NCBI GenBank assembly: GCA_019693395.1 | Contig: JAAMXP010001110.1 | Location: 1-49,596 of the forward strand | From: Ettlia oleoabundans | Taxonomy: Eukaryota; Chlorophyta; Chlorophyceae; Chlamydomonadales | Length of the DNA stretch: 49,596 nt | Direction: 5' to 3' | Notes under the pieces: generated by a model | What the model was told of the DNA's origin: nothing | The model's database searches: none | What the model saw: only the letters and a program-made list of their open reading frames with translations | Shown here: positions 39,461 through 49,596 of the stretch, piece after piece | How positions within the stretch are numbered: position 1 is the stretch's first letter | Layout: each line of letters begins with the position of its first letter | Program-made: the position numbers and the translations under genes

Positions 39461-40367
39461 AGCTAGATAGGGGGCAGTCACTCGTACACGGTTTACCCTC
39501 AACAAGAAGCCGGAGCTGCCCTTCCTCGCCTGTTTGACTTGCAAAGGATCACTGTGCCAGCACCTGCGGTGTCACGTGTACCAGGGCCCTTTGACAGTCA
39601 CAGGGGTGGAGCTGGCGTCTGGCATAGCCTAGTCGTCCCTTTCTGCTCTTCCCTCTTGCTGCTTCTCCTGCTAAGGTGCTGTAAAATGCTTCAGCCATCC
39701 TGCTATAAGGAGTGCTGCTTTTACGGATTCAGACACGTTCAGACATTTACAGTCAAACAGTCCCGATGCATGCTAGAGGTTCCCATTCCGCACAACAAGC
39801 GCCGAGGCCTTGCGCTAGTTTGGAACGTCACAATGCCAGTGTGTTGTTGTGTTGGACAAAACCTTGGACCCTGGTCACCAACCCTCTGGCCAAGCTGGCC
39901 AAGAAGCTCAGACGCGAATGCCCACACGTGCCAGAAGTCGGAAGAACTTCACATACGGCTTGTTGCTTTCAACTACAGCAGGCAGTCACAGAGGGTTGCA
40001 AAGATCTTGCTTCAGTGTGTCCATAGCAGTCTGTGAAGCAGGGGAGTTTGAGTTCCAACATCGTCTCTGCTGACGCACTTCAAAGGGTACTTGCATTCCA
40101 GCCCCTGTTCACCTGTATCTGCCCCCTTTAGACACGTTCAGACATTTACAGTCGAACAGTCCCGATGCATGCTAGAGGTTCCCATTCCGCACAACAAGCG
40201 CCGAGGCCTTGCGCTAGTTTGGAACGTCACAATGCCAGTGTGATGTTGTGTTGGACAAAACCTTGGACCCTGGTCACCAACCCTCTGGCCAAGCTGGCCA
40301 AGAAGCTCAGACGCGAATGCCCACACGTGCCAGAAGTCGGAAGAACTTCACATACGGCTTGTTGCTT
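39461..40367. other. Convergent 3' region, importin beta / LicD-like, largely duplicated sequence
   Basis: 907 bases from the importin stop to the stop of the LicD-type gene. It contains a plus-strand TGTAA at 39680-39684, then copy 1 and most of copy 2 of a 0.4-kb tandem duplication. Small open frames in the duplication occur in both copies simply because the DNA is duplicated. None resembles a known family. Confidence 0.6.
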
Positions 40368-40538
40368 TCAACTACAGCAGGCAGTCACAGAGGGTTGCAA
40401 AGATCTTGCTTCAGTGTGTCCATAGCAGTCTGTGAAGCAGGGGAGTTTGAGTTCCAACATCGTCTCTGCTGACGCACTGCTGACGCACTTCAAAGGGTAC
40501 TTGCATTCCAGCCCCTGTTCACCTGTATCTGCCCCCTT
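39731..40538. repeat. Tandem duplication of a ~0.4-kb unit
   Basis: Copy 1 is 39731-40129 (399 bp). Copy 2 is 40130 to about 40538. They are nearly identical; I see only scattered single-base differences. Copy 2 also carries an 11-bp insertion that repeats GCTGACGCACT. Copy 2 includes the 3' coding end of the LicD-type gene; copy 1 lies downstream of its stop. No transposase or terminal inverted repeats are seen, so this looks like a recent local duplication. Confidence 0.93.
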
Positions 40539-42587
40539 CGCTGCATATTTTGGGATGCGCCACTCTGGGCCGTAGCGGCGCTCCAGCGTGCCTTCAACGT
40601 CTCGCGGCACGCACAGGTTGGTGCCCCTGCAGCGGAGGGACAGTTGCACACTTGTGACAGGGACTGTACCTTTGGGAATATGCTGTTTAGCTGATGCCGG
40701 CCCCTGATGCCGCTTGATGCGCCAGAAGCATGCTGCAAGAAGGACCACAACCCCCGCCCCACCTCCAGGGTTTGGAGCTGGGAGGCAGCACAAGGTCTCG
40801 GGCAATGAACATTGTGTTACCATGACCTGCAGCCTCAACCATGCACAAGAGGGCGCCAGCAAAGAATGAGTAAGGTACTTGAGCGTTGCGATTTAGGCAG
40901 TGAACATGCAGTAACATTTCCTTGTAGCCTGGGTATAGCAAATGCATGCGGGAATGTGTGCGGGAGGTACTTGAGCGTCGCGATTTAGGCAGTGAACATG
41001 CAGTAACATTTCCTTGTAGCCTGGGTATAGCAAATGCATGCGGGAATGGTGGATGCATGCATGCACAGCTTGTGTGCTGTGCACTGTGGGAGCGNNCCCC
41101 GCGGACGAGCGGGGGGCGGGTTGCCGCGGCTCTCACCATTGTCGACGTACACCTTGCTTCCCTCGGTTTGATCCTCAGCCCCTCCCTCGGCATTCCTGCA
41201 CCCAGGAAAGTGAGAGCAGGGAGCGGGTTGCAACTGTCAAATGGGTGATGTGTGGTACAGCAGACACATACGTGCACATCATGTGTGGTTGCACAATGTA
41301 CTTACACAAAACCAGCTGTAAGGCACATGCAACACCCCGCCATCCCCAATAACCCGCTAACTTGGTAGTGTAGGCCCCAATCAGGTCTGCCATGCCCAGA
41401 GGGCAGTAAACTCGGATCCAGCTGCTCTCTGGCTTCCCTTCCGGCGTCACCACTGTGGCATGGTGGGAACATGACATGAGGCGGAAAACAAGCAGTGAGC
41501 CACACACAGGACCACGTGCAAGTAGGGGGACACAATAGCAGCAACAAGACCAACTTGTGATTGACAAGTTACTGGGAGTAAACCAGCGTCTCACTACTTG
41601 AAAGTGGGGTTGTGCAGTTACATCAGGTAGCACACATACCACCTGACCACCCACCTTTCAGGCTGTACTTGTTTGGCGGCAAGTGGCATTTCAGCCCCTC
41701 CAGCAGTGCTGGCCAGTCGGGATTGAGCACAGCCAGGTCAATGTCGTTGTCATGCAGAATCAAGTCCCCATCACTGCTTGAAAAGGGTTGGCGGCACAGA
41801 AATGAAGGATGGGCTGTTTAACAAGCAGGAATAACTACCATGCATTATTAAACAGGTGGTATCACCCTGCAAGTGGCACACCCACGAGTGCTGCATGGAT
41901 TTGCCAGTGAATGTTGGCTTGCGTTCAAGGTTACCTGACCTGAAACACCTGGCGGCATGGGCCACTGCCGGGCCCCACATTCCACCCCACACACCTCCCC
42001 ACACACAAGACACCACTCTCCCACGGACCGGTGGATCCCCAGCAGGCATCCCAGTTCAATCCAGTAGGTCTGTCCCAGGGCCTGCAGTGCCGTGCTCACA
42101 TCCACAAGCAGGTTGCGCAGGAAGTGCCTGCGGGTGCGGTGGAAGGCCTGCACTGCCCCGACAGGAGCCAAGAAACCAAAGGCATGTCAGGTCGGCTCGG
42201 GTCATTTGCTACTGGGCCTTAAAAGAGCTTCAGCAACCAGCGTAGGCCTGGTGCCAGTACCGGTCAATCTTGGCACACGGCTGAGAGATGCTAGCAACGT
42301 GATGCATACTAGTGTTGAAACCGCACCTCAATGCTCCCACGCACGGTCAAATAAGCTGTCGCTGTTGCCAGCAGTGCAAAGCCCACGGGATGCTGAGCGG
42401 CGGCCACCGCGCGATGCTGCAGTGCTGACTTTTTCTTCTCGGCCTCCTTTGCAGCCCTGGCTGCCTCTTTCTCTGCCTGACGCTCGCTTAGCAACAACCG
42501 GTTCTTTATTTTGCTGGTGATGGCCATCAACTTGTCGGTCACCGTGCCCTGCTGATCCGGCGCGGCAGTACTTAATGACCTCGGCAT
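40368..42587 (-). CDS. LicD/fukutin-family phosphotransferase-like protein
   Basis: LicD-type enzymes move phosphocholine or ribitol-phosphate onto glycans. Exons: complement(join(40368..40626,40763..40826,41137..41195,41362..41452,41655..41773,42029..42147,42327..42587)), 972 nt, 323 aa. The N-terminus has a Lys/Ala-rich helix and one membrane span (about 66-82), giving a type II Golgi/ER topology. The core reads YWIELGCLLGIHRDGDLILH, then the metal-binding DND (135-137) and IDLAVL. The distal motif is CVPRDVEGTLERRYGPEWR (243-261). Joining exons gives HR-DGD by a CG-GTCCGT donor and PWR-GTNL at the last junction. The C-terminal ~35 residues are encoded by copy 2 of a tandem duplication and are shaped by its 11-bp insertion. 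The donor substrate is unknown. Start 42587 is tentative. Confidence 0.78.
40874..41048. repeat. Direct repeat of ~83 bp, two copies 92 bp apart
   Basis: The stretch beginning GGTACTTGAGCGT occurs at about 40874-40956 and 40966-41048, with one visible mismatch (T/C). Both copies lie in an intron of the LicD-type gene, close to an assembly gap. The repeat may be a real local duplication or an assembly artefact at the gap. Confidence 0.9.
41095..41096. other. Two-base assembly gap
   Basis: NN lies within an intron of the LicD-type gene, followed by a GC-rich tract. It has the same size as the gap in the importin intron, which suggests a scaffold join by a fixed rule. No exon is affected. Confidence 0.95.
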
Positions 42588-42913
42588 CTTGCCTGCCAAA
42601 AAATGTATATGGCAAACGTTCCTCCAGTCACGGAGGTGCCGATCATCTCGATCCATACACGTGCGAGAGATCTGGTTGCTGAACTGGCGCTGACACGCCG
42701 CTTCACCCTGGCTTCCCATGTGCCACCACCACTCGCTTCAGCATGCTCAACATTCATTTCAGCCAACGGTGCAATGACTAAAAAGGGAGCCAAATGAAGC
42801 CATGGAACACCAAACATTGCAATGCTTGCCACTCAGTTGTGTGGCGGTTGCCGCAGTGATAGCAGGCAACGGCTGGCACTGGCTGGCCCGTGCACCCGTT
42901 AAGATTTGTCGGT
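42588..42913 (-). promoter_or_regulatory. Upstream region of the LicD-like gene
   Basis: 326 bases between the small doubtful gene and the LicD-type start. A minus-strand frame encoding SVTGGTFAIYIFWQ (about 42605-42647) ends at an AG just before the chosen start, so part of this stretch could be an additional 5' exon. I did not include it because no similarity supports it. Confidence 0.4.
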
Positions 42914-43524
42914 CTACTGCAAAAAGGTTCTGTGTGGCTCCCCCTTTCTGTCCTGATGTGCTCGTTCCTTCTCCCCCTCCCCATGTGGATCCCCTCCAGC
43001 CTGCGCTGCCGCAGGGGCATGGCTGTGTGCGTCAACGCCATCTGTTGATCTGGGTGCCGCTTGGATAGCAGCTGCCTGTCGTAGCAGCTTTTGAGCCTCC
43101 ACATTAAACGGCAGCCCTGCATGAGCGTCTGCATCCCCTCCACCCTCATCTGCAGCCAACCAGCAGAACACAATAGCGGCACTCGGGCAGCAACCGACAC
43201 CACAACCGCGCTCAAACCAGCGCTGTCATCCGCGAAAGGCTGCAGCTGGCATGCTGTCATACCAAGTCATACTAAAGCTACGCCATTCACCACAGTGACA
43301 ACCCCAGCCTGCTTCTGCAGTGCCTCACCTGGAGCTTCTCCCTCTTCCACCAATCCGCCTGCTGCCTAGGCCTTGGGCGCTGCCATTGCCGGGTCTATCA
43401 CCCGAGGCTGCACCAATGACTCCTGCCTGCCCCAGTCCTGCTCAAGCTCTTCAGCCGTCATGCCCGTGTCTGCCGCACTGCCTCCCCACCCTGCTTGGGT
43501 TCCCTCTGGTGCTGGTTGCGACAT
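42914..43524 (-). CDS. Small hypothetical gene with an in-frame TAG (doubtful)
   Basis: A two-exon model, complement(join(42914..43149,43329..43524)), has matching phase and gives 144 codons including the final TAG. It begins MSQPAPEGTQAGWGGSAADT, continues MTAEELEQDWGRQESL, and after splicing reads GEAPDEGGGDADAHAG, LPFNVEAQKLLRQAAAIQ and a Lys/Glu-rich end. Codon 53 (43366-43368) is TAG. The composition on both sides of the TAG looks coding. Options are a pseudogene, a sequencing error, a very short intron of about 48 nt ending at that TAG, or simply a 52-residue product. I do not recognise the family. It lies between two glycan-enzyme genes on the same strand. Confidence 0.3.
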
Positions 43525-43765
43525 GTTTCTGACAAGCCAAACACGGGAGAACTGGCACGGTGGAAACGGATGGGCTCATTCTTTATTCCAAGGTTGGGGC
43601 ACGTCTTCCTTTCTTTACCCACTTTGCGCCCAAAGCAAGACGCCTGTTGTTGTCTTTGCGTTCCGATCTTTCGGTAAACTTGACAGTACTGGTTGATAAT
43701 GAGGAAATGAGGGTGAATCAGCAGATTATAAACATAAACAAGTGAGCTGCGTGACATGTTGGCCG

Positions 43766-46700
43766 TTACACGTCCCAAAACAATCCCGTGCCTCCACCAC
43801 CCCGCCCATTGCTTTTAGGCCAGGGATGTCTGGGTGCAAGCTCTTTCACAGTGGTACCACTCAGAACCTCAGGCAACAGGCTCAGCAGCAACTCTTTCAG
43901 AGCTGCGGTATCAACAATCATGCCAGCCCGGGCGTGAGCCTCCAGGCAGTACCTGCAAAGCAGTTTAGCATGGCCAAAACAGCTTTTCACCCGCAGAAAG
44001 ATATGCTTGCTGGCATGCATGCCCTCAAGGTGATCTCATCATGCTGCCCGCTCCACCCAAGCATTTAATGCAAGCACACAAACGCACGTGCTGGCACACT
44101 CCTCCGCGGTCCAGTGTGAGTACTTGGCATCTTCCGGCTCCAGGTACATCACCCACTGCGGGCAGTACATGCAGTGCCACAGACTTAGCGTGCAGACACA
44201 GGCGGGAGGTGGCATCAGACTCAAACCAAGGGCTGGGCAGGCACACCGCAGCAGGAGGAGCGCAGGCTGGGCACAACGCACACAGCAGCACAATGCATTC
44301 AAGCTAATCTAGCTGTGCACATCACTGCACAGCAGCACAGCAAGCGCCTCACAGCTTTGCGCCACTTGCCTCGCTGCTGTTGGCCTTCCATGCAAAGTGG
44401 TGCACGCTGCCCACGCTGCGTGTGAGGTTGAGATAGATCTCGCTAATGCCTCGCCACTCCCAGTTGTAAGGCAGAAGCTCCAGCACAAGCGCTCCGGGTG
44501 GTAGGAACATGGCATTGGCCAGCAACGGGCCGTGGCGCGCCACCAGCACCCCTGTTTTGGCCATGGAGGCAACAAAGGCTGGGAAGGCTGCCCCCGGGGT
44601 TACGCTATATGGACGCACAGAGAGGCCCAGGGTGCGGCCCACCTCACGCAGTGCCGTCAGCACCTGCAAGTGTGTTTGGAGGGGACCGGGCAAGAACGCT
44701 GAAAATAAGGCTGGTGCTCGGGGTTTTGCCAGTCGGGAATTCCGTCAGTCCGTCAGACACACCACTCAGGAGCCCCCGCATCATGGGCACGGGATCACCC
44801 ACCCATTGTGCCGCCAGCTCATAGAAAGCAGGGAGCCATCCATCCACACCCAGGCTGCCTTCTCACCTCCCCATTGTTCACCACCGGCTCGTGGTTCATT
44901 GCCATCAAGTATGTGATGACGGGCGGTGCCAGGCCAGCATCCCAGGAGGGACCGCCGTAAGTGACATTGGCAGCTGCAAGGGGAAACAGGTGTGGAGAGA
45001 GATGTGCAGTTCAGGCGTATAGCACTCGCACTGTGTGCCCACTAGTGTGCGTTGTGGAAAAAGTACAGCGGCATGGCTGACGTGGCATGCGCACGTACGC
45101 CTGGGCATTAGAAGTGAGAGATAGGGTGACAGGTGGTGGTCACATGCATACCTGGCACGCGGCATGGAGCTATGTGTAGGCGGGCAAGCCAGGCAGCACG
45201 ATGAGCGGTGCAGAGAAGCATGCCGTGCCAGGGCATGGTGAGGCAATGCACGCAAGCAGAAGAGCGGGGCGCGGCCAGCGGTGGGCCTGACCTGCGTATG
45301 CTGCTTCCCGGAATGCTTCTGCGTGCTTGGGGATTACAAAGCCACTGCGCCCACTCGGTAACGAATACCTGCATTGCAGCAAACAAAAGAAGGGCAGAAC
45401 ATGAGAGACGCATGCTAATAAGCGATAGCTGGTTTTTCCCCAAAAGCCGAGCCAGGAGTCGACAGGCAGGTGGTTGCCAAATTGGTGAGCCTGTGGCACA
45501 CAACAGGACTTCGAAACAGGAGGCAAGCCCTCGACACTTACAAGCACATGTGCTTTACCACATATCCCCTTCTTCACTTTGGTGCAGTCACCTGTTGTGC
45601 ACCAGCAGGATACGCTCAAATCCCAGCCAGCTGGTGGCGTTGAGGTTGCCCAGCTCGTCAAAGAACAGCAGGCGCGGCAGACCACGCACTGAGGCAAGCC
45701 CCGGCCGCAGCGTGAGCCGCAGCATGTCCATGAGCCAGCTGAGGCCCTGCCTCGGACCAAAGAGCAAGCAGGGGAACGAAGGGTGGATGCGAGTCAATCA
45801 AGCTGAAAGGCTGAGACACTGGCCATCAACATGCCAGGCAGTAACACGCACTTCGTGTCTATCAGCGCAGAAGCCTGGACACCTACTGTGCTCCCCGATC
45901 CATGCTGCATGCATCATATCAGGCCGACTGCCGGGCCAGCCACACCCACCTGAACCTGCTCCCGACGCAGGTTTGGAAAGATGACGGCCCTCATGTGCCC
46001 CTCTGACTCCGGCGCTTGCTTGCGCCAGCTGCCGTCTACCAGCGCGCTATAAATAGGTGCCAGCACCTCTGCCCAATGCCCCATGTTCTCTGGAAAGGCC
46101 GGGAAAGGGAAGTCTATCCACAGGCACGTGCCCTGCAGCACCCCCGCCTGGATGTTGTGGTAGTGGCGCGATACGTTTGTGAAGGGCAGCTTGCCAACTG
46201 CGATGTTCTGGCTGAAGGGTATGTCGGCGCTGCTGGCTGAGCCGCCCGCGCTGCCGTCGCCGCCGCTGCCATACTTGTCCAAGTCGGCTGTATCCAGCAC
46301 AGCATAAAATCGCTGCACATGGAACCTGGAAAACAAGGACAATGTGCGGGGTTTGTTAATTTGTGCTGGCAAGTTGAATGGCCAGCGGAAGGATACGAAT
46401 GCTGACGGGCCAAGATTCATTGCTTGAGAGGGCAAAACCACAGCAGTCTAGTGAGGTACTGCCAAATTCGGGAGGCGGAGGAAGCACCCGCAACAGCACT
46501 AGATGGCAAGCGAGCAGTCGCATAAGTTGGCTCAACTGTTCAGCCTAGGGAACTGACTGGATTGACTTACCACAAGTTTTTTGCTATAAGAAAATCATCT
46601 GATCTGTCAAACGTAGTTGCCGCAGCTGCAGGGGAGCCAACGAGCAGCGTGCGCAAGTGGTCAACCGACTGGCGGCAGTGGCGGCGGCGGTTCAGGAAGG

Positions 46701-46864
46701 CTGCCCAGCGGCAGCGCCTGGCTCGGGGTTGCAACAACCCCACCTGTATCTGCATCAAACTTGGACCAATACCACTCCGTCCAGGCCTTTTCCGCGCAGC
46801 AGGAGCGCGCCAGCAAGGCGAGGATGCCCAATGCTAGGAGCAGCAGCTGGCGCAAGGAATGCAT
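43766..46864 (-). CDS. Glycosyltransferase family 61 (DUF563) protein
   Basis: GT61 enzymes are inverting Golgi/ER transferases that add xylose, arabinose or GlcNAc (EOGT group). Exons: complement(join(43766..43952,44088..44155,44370..44663,44867..44973,45292..45368,45592..45746,45950..46325,46571..46625,46744..46864)), 1440 nt, 479 aa. A hydrophobic N-terminal segment (MHSLRQLLLLALGILALLA) is a signal peptide or anchor. Residues up to about 180 include FPENMGHWAEVLAPIYSAL. The transferase core has RLLFFDEL, GFERILLVHNR, TGVLVARHGPLLANAMF (near 335-350) and PGALVLELLPYNWEW, the usual GT61 C-terminal signature. The intron after 44370 uses a GC donor (GCAAGT); without it WVMYLEPEDAKY would not join in phase. 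The TAA stop sits inside a TGTAA, so any 3'UTR may be very short. The sugar and acceptor are unknown. Confidence 0.85.
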
Positions 46865-47264
46865 GGTACCCGTGAACGTCGACACAACGTATGAAACGGA
46901 CGTTGGCGAAGCGGAATGCCCCACTAGAGCCCCATCGCCAGGCCTAATGTCAACATAGCCTGCAGAGCGCAGCAGGCACGGGGAGCACCGAAACGACCCA
47001 CTGTTGCTACACGATTGATGAGGTAGCGCCCAGGCCGACGGGGCTCCATTCAAGTCAGTGCCCTCCTTTCCACCCCGGTCCCACCTGCTGCCCGCTATTG
47101 TCACCGCAGGCCTGGACCAACAACGTCTTAGGGCCGTGTAAAAGTGCACAAGGCTATGCTACTTTGCATTGTGCAGTGAAAAGCTAGCTTGCAAGGACTC
47201 CTCAACACAGACAGCAACACATTCCGCTGAGCTTCAACAGCAAACACATTTCTCTTCAAGGGGT
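46865..47264. promoter_or_regulatory. GT61 upstream region, back to the H4 3' end
   Basis: 400 bases between the GT61 start and the H4 3' hairpin. Both genes are on the minus strand, so this is promoter and 5'UTR of GT61 plus sequence downstream of H4. No other gene or repeat is recognised. Confidence 0.45.
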
Positions 47265-47280
47265 GGTGTTGAATAACACC
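47265..47280 (-). terminator. Histone 3' stem-loop of H4
   Basis: On the coding strand it reads GGTGTTATTCAACACC: a perfect 6-bp stem with an ATTC loop, 34 nt after the H4 stop. The same 16 bases follow H3 and H2B. It is the counterpart of the 6-bp-stem, 4-nt-loop element that ends non-polyadenylated replication-dependent histone mRNAs. Confidence 0.92.
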
Positions 47281-47314
47281 AGTTTGTTGTTTGTTTGCTT
47301 GCGATAGCGACAGT

Positions 47315-48322
<1,008 letters not shown>

Positions 48323-48376
48323 GCGTCACCCTCAGGCCGCTGCCCACCCTCACTGAAAGCAACAAAAAACCCAACT

Positions 48377-48392
48377 GGTGTTATTCAACACC
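48377..48392 (+). terminator. Histone 3' stem-loop of H3
   Basis: GGTGTTATTCAACACC, identical to the H4 and H2B elements, 54 nt after the stop and followed by ACCCC. Confidence 0.93.
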
Positions 48393-49119
48393 ACCCCTTG
48401 ACTGGAAAGGCAACAGTTAGGGTGCTGTGCTTGCTCATTGTTGGTGCTGTTTGTTGTTGCCGGAGTGCATGCTGGGTGGGGCAGCTGTCGTGCCAGCCTG
48501 ACAAACAGAGCCAAGCAGAGAAGAAAGGCAAGAGGCACGTACAGCCAGTGGACAAACAGAAGGGCTTTTATGTCTCACCTCACGCTGGCTTAGTCTCCCT
48601 CTTGCTGCATTCTGTTCACTTGGGCAGCTGGCTGTCATCCCAACTCACAGCAGGCAATGGGCCAAAGCCCCCCCACACAAAACACACACACACACACACA
48701 CCTAACTTTCCCTTGCTACTGCAGCTCAGATTCGCAAAGGCTGCACAACAGAACAGGCCCGGCAGCCGCAACAGCACTCTTGCGGTCACTCTGCTGTGCT
48801 ACCTCGTGTTCTGTTGTGCTGAAATGTGTATTACTGGTCCCCTGGGCCCTAAGGGGTCCGCCCTTCCCAAAGCTGGCTTGCAGCAGCATGCAGCCAGCAG
48901 CACCAACCAAGCAGTGCTTTGCCACTGAGTGTTAGGGTGAGGGCTGAACATCTCCTCACCACCATGGCCTCCTGTCAGCAACGTGTAGCTGCAGTTCCCC
49001 AGCCGGATGCGCCACAGAGCAGGCCAGGCAGCAACACAACAGGGGTTCTTGAGAAGGGCAGGAGGCACCCCAACACAGCAGGCAAGGACATATAGGGTTG
49101 CTTTTCCAGTGAGCGAGGT
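48393..49119. other. Convergent spacer between H3 and H2B 3' hairpins
   Basis: 727 bases with no recognisable gene. It contains a pure CA microsatellite at 48682-48701. The small open frames have no family similarity. Confidence 0.6.
48682..48701. repeat. CA dinucleotide microsatellite
   Basis: Ten uninterrupted CA units, flanked by further A/C-rich sequence. Confidence 0.9.
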
Positions 49120-49135
49120 GGTGTTGAATAACACC
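49120..49135 (-). terminator. Histone 3' stem-loop of H2B
   Basis: Same 16-base hairpin as for H4 and H3, 50 nt after the H2B stop on its coding strand. Confidence 0.93.
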
Positions 49136-49185
49136 AGTTATGGTTTTTGATTGATTGGTCTTAAGATGGCCCTGCCGCAGCCGCT

Positions 49186-49557
49186 TCAAGCGCTGGTGAA
49201 CTTGGTGACGGCCTTGGTGCCCTCGCTGACGGCGTGCTTGGCCAGCTCGCCGGGCAGCACCAGGCGCACGGCGGTCTGAATCTCGCGGGAGGTCAGGGTG
49301 GGCTTCTTGTTCACGCGGCTCAGCTGGGCAGCGGCGGAGGCAATCTTCTCAAACTGGTCGGCGATGAAGGAGTTGAGGATGGCCATGGACTTGGAAGAGA
49401 TGCCGGTGTCGGGGTGCACCTGCTTGAGCACCTTGAAGATGTAGAGCTTGTAGCTCTCGGTGCCCTTGACCTTCTTGCCCTTCTTCTTGCCGCCCTCCTT
49501 GGCGGACTTGGCGGCCTTCTTGGCCGGGGCGGGCTTCTTGCCGGAGGTGGGGGCCAT
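49186..49557 (-). CDS. H2B: Histone H2B
   Basis: Core nucleosome histone. Single exon, 123 aa plus stop. The tail is Lys/Ala/Pro-rich ([20 protein letters not shown]), followed by the histone fold [20 protein letters not shown] and [12 protein letters not shown]. The C-terminus [12 protein letters not shown] carries the lysine that is monoubiquitinated in this family. It ends in the histone hairpin. Its start lies 39 bases from the window edge. By the usual arrangement an H2A gene would lie divergently just beyond the edge; that is expectation, not observation. Confidence 0.99.
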   Translation of the reverse strand: MAPTSGKKPAPAKKAAKSAKEGGKKKGKKVKGTESYKLYIFKVLKQVHPDTGISSKSMAILNSFIADQFEKIASAAAQLSRVNKKPTLTSREIQTAVRLVLPGELAKHAVSEGTKAVTKFTSA

Positions 49558-49596
49558 GGTGGTGGGTTGGGCGGGGCTTCTGTAAGTGAGCTGGTG

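Noticed and set aside
39712..40472. Paired near-identical open frames of 62-104 residues in both orientations as a duplicated gene
   Set aside because: They are the same frames repeated because the DNA is tandemly duplicated. They have no family similarity, and copy 2 overlaps the LicD-type coding end.
39731..41048. Mobile element as the cause of the repeats near the LicD-like gene
   Set aside because: No transposase, reverse transcriptase, terminal inverted repeats or long terminal repeats are seen. Simple tandem duplication or assembly error explains them.

Overview
This window is nuclear DNA of a unicellular green alga. The genes are plant-type and eukaryotic: photosystem I PsaD with a transit peptide, VPS4/SKD1, COM1/CtIP, importin beta and replication-type histones. 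The coding sequence is GC-rich and split by many short spliceosomal introns, mostly GTGNG donors and YGCAG acceptors. TGTAA, the poly(A) signal of chlorophyte algae, occurs downstream of many genes. A Chlorella-like (trebouxiophyte) or chlamydomonad alga fits best. I cannot fix the species.

Layout from left to right. 1-2100: proline-rich exon and scattered open stretches of an unresolved plus-strand gene. 2147-4148 (-): ribosomal protein L32, divergent from an ING-family gene (4709-6873, +). 7053-11474 (-): DZIP1-like coiled-coil protein, divergent from COM1/SAE2/CtIP (11992-15503, +). 15772-17043 (-): octanoyltransferase LipB, divergent from a PDCD2-family ribosome-assembly chaperone (17189-18893, +). 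19512-20810 (+): PsaD. 21471-25571 (-): VPS4, divergent from PLAA/DOA1 (25978-31494, +). 31796-32806 (-): plastid RidA, divergent from importin beta-1 (33112-39460, +). Then three minus-strand genes: a LicD/fukutin-type phosphotransferase (40368-42587), a small doubtful gene with an in-frame TAG (42914-43524), and a GT61 glycosyltransferase (43766-46864). The right end is a histone block: H4 (-) and H3 (+) sharing a promoter, then H2B (-).

I built the exon structures by hand from protein-family similarity and splice signals. For every multi-exon gene listed with full joins, the exon lengths sum to whole codons. Most genes form head-to-head pairs. The pairing is functionally suggestive for VPS4 with PLAA (both act on ubiquitinated endosomal cargo) and for H4 with H3. 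The LicD-type enzyme next to a GT61 transferase suggests a secretory-pathway glycan-decoration pair.

There are three assembly gaps (20617-20627, 35134-35135, 41095-41096). The second abuts what looks like leftover sequencing-adapter sequence, so nearby repeats and intron lengths should be treated with care.
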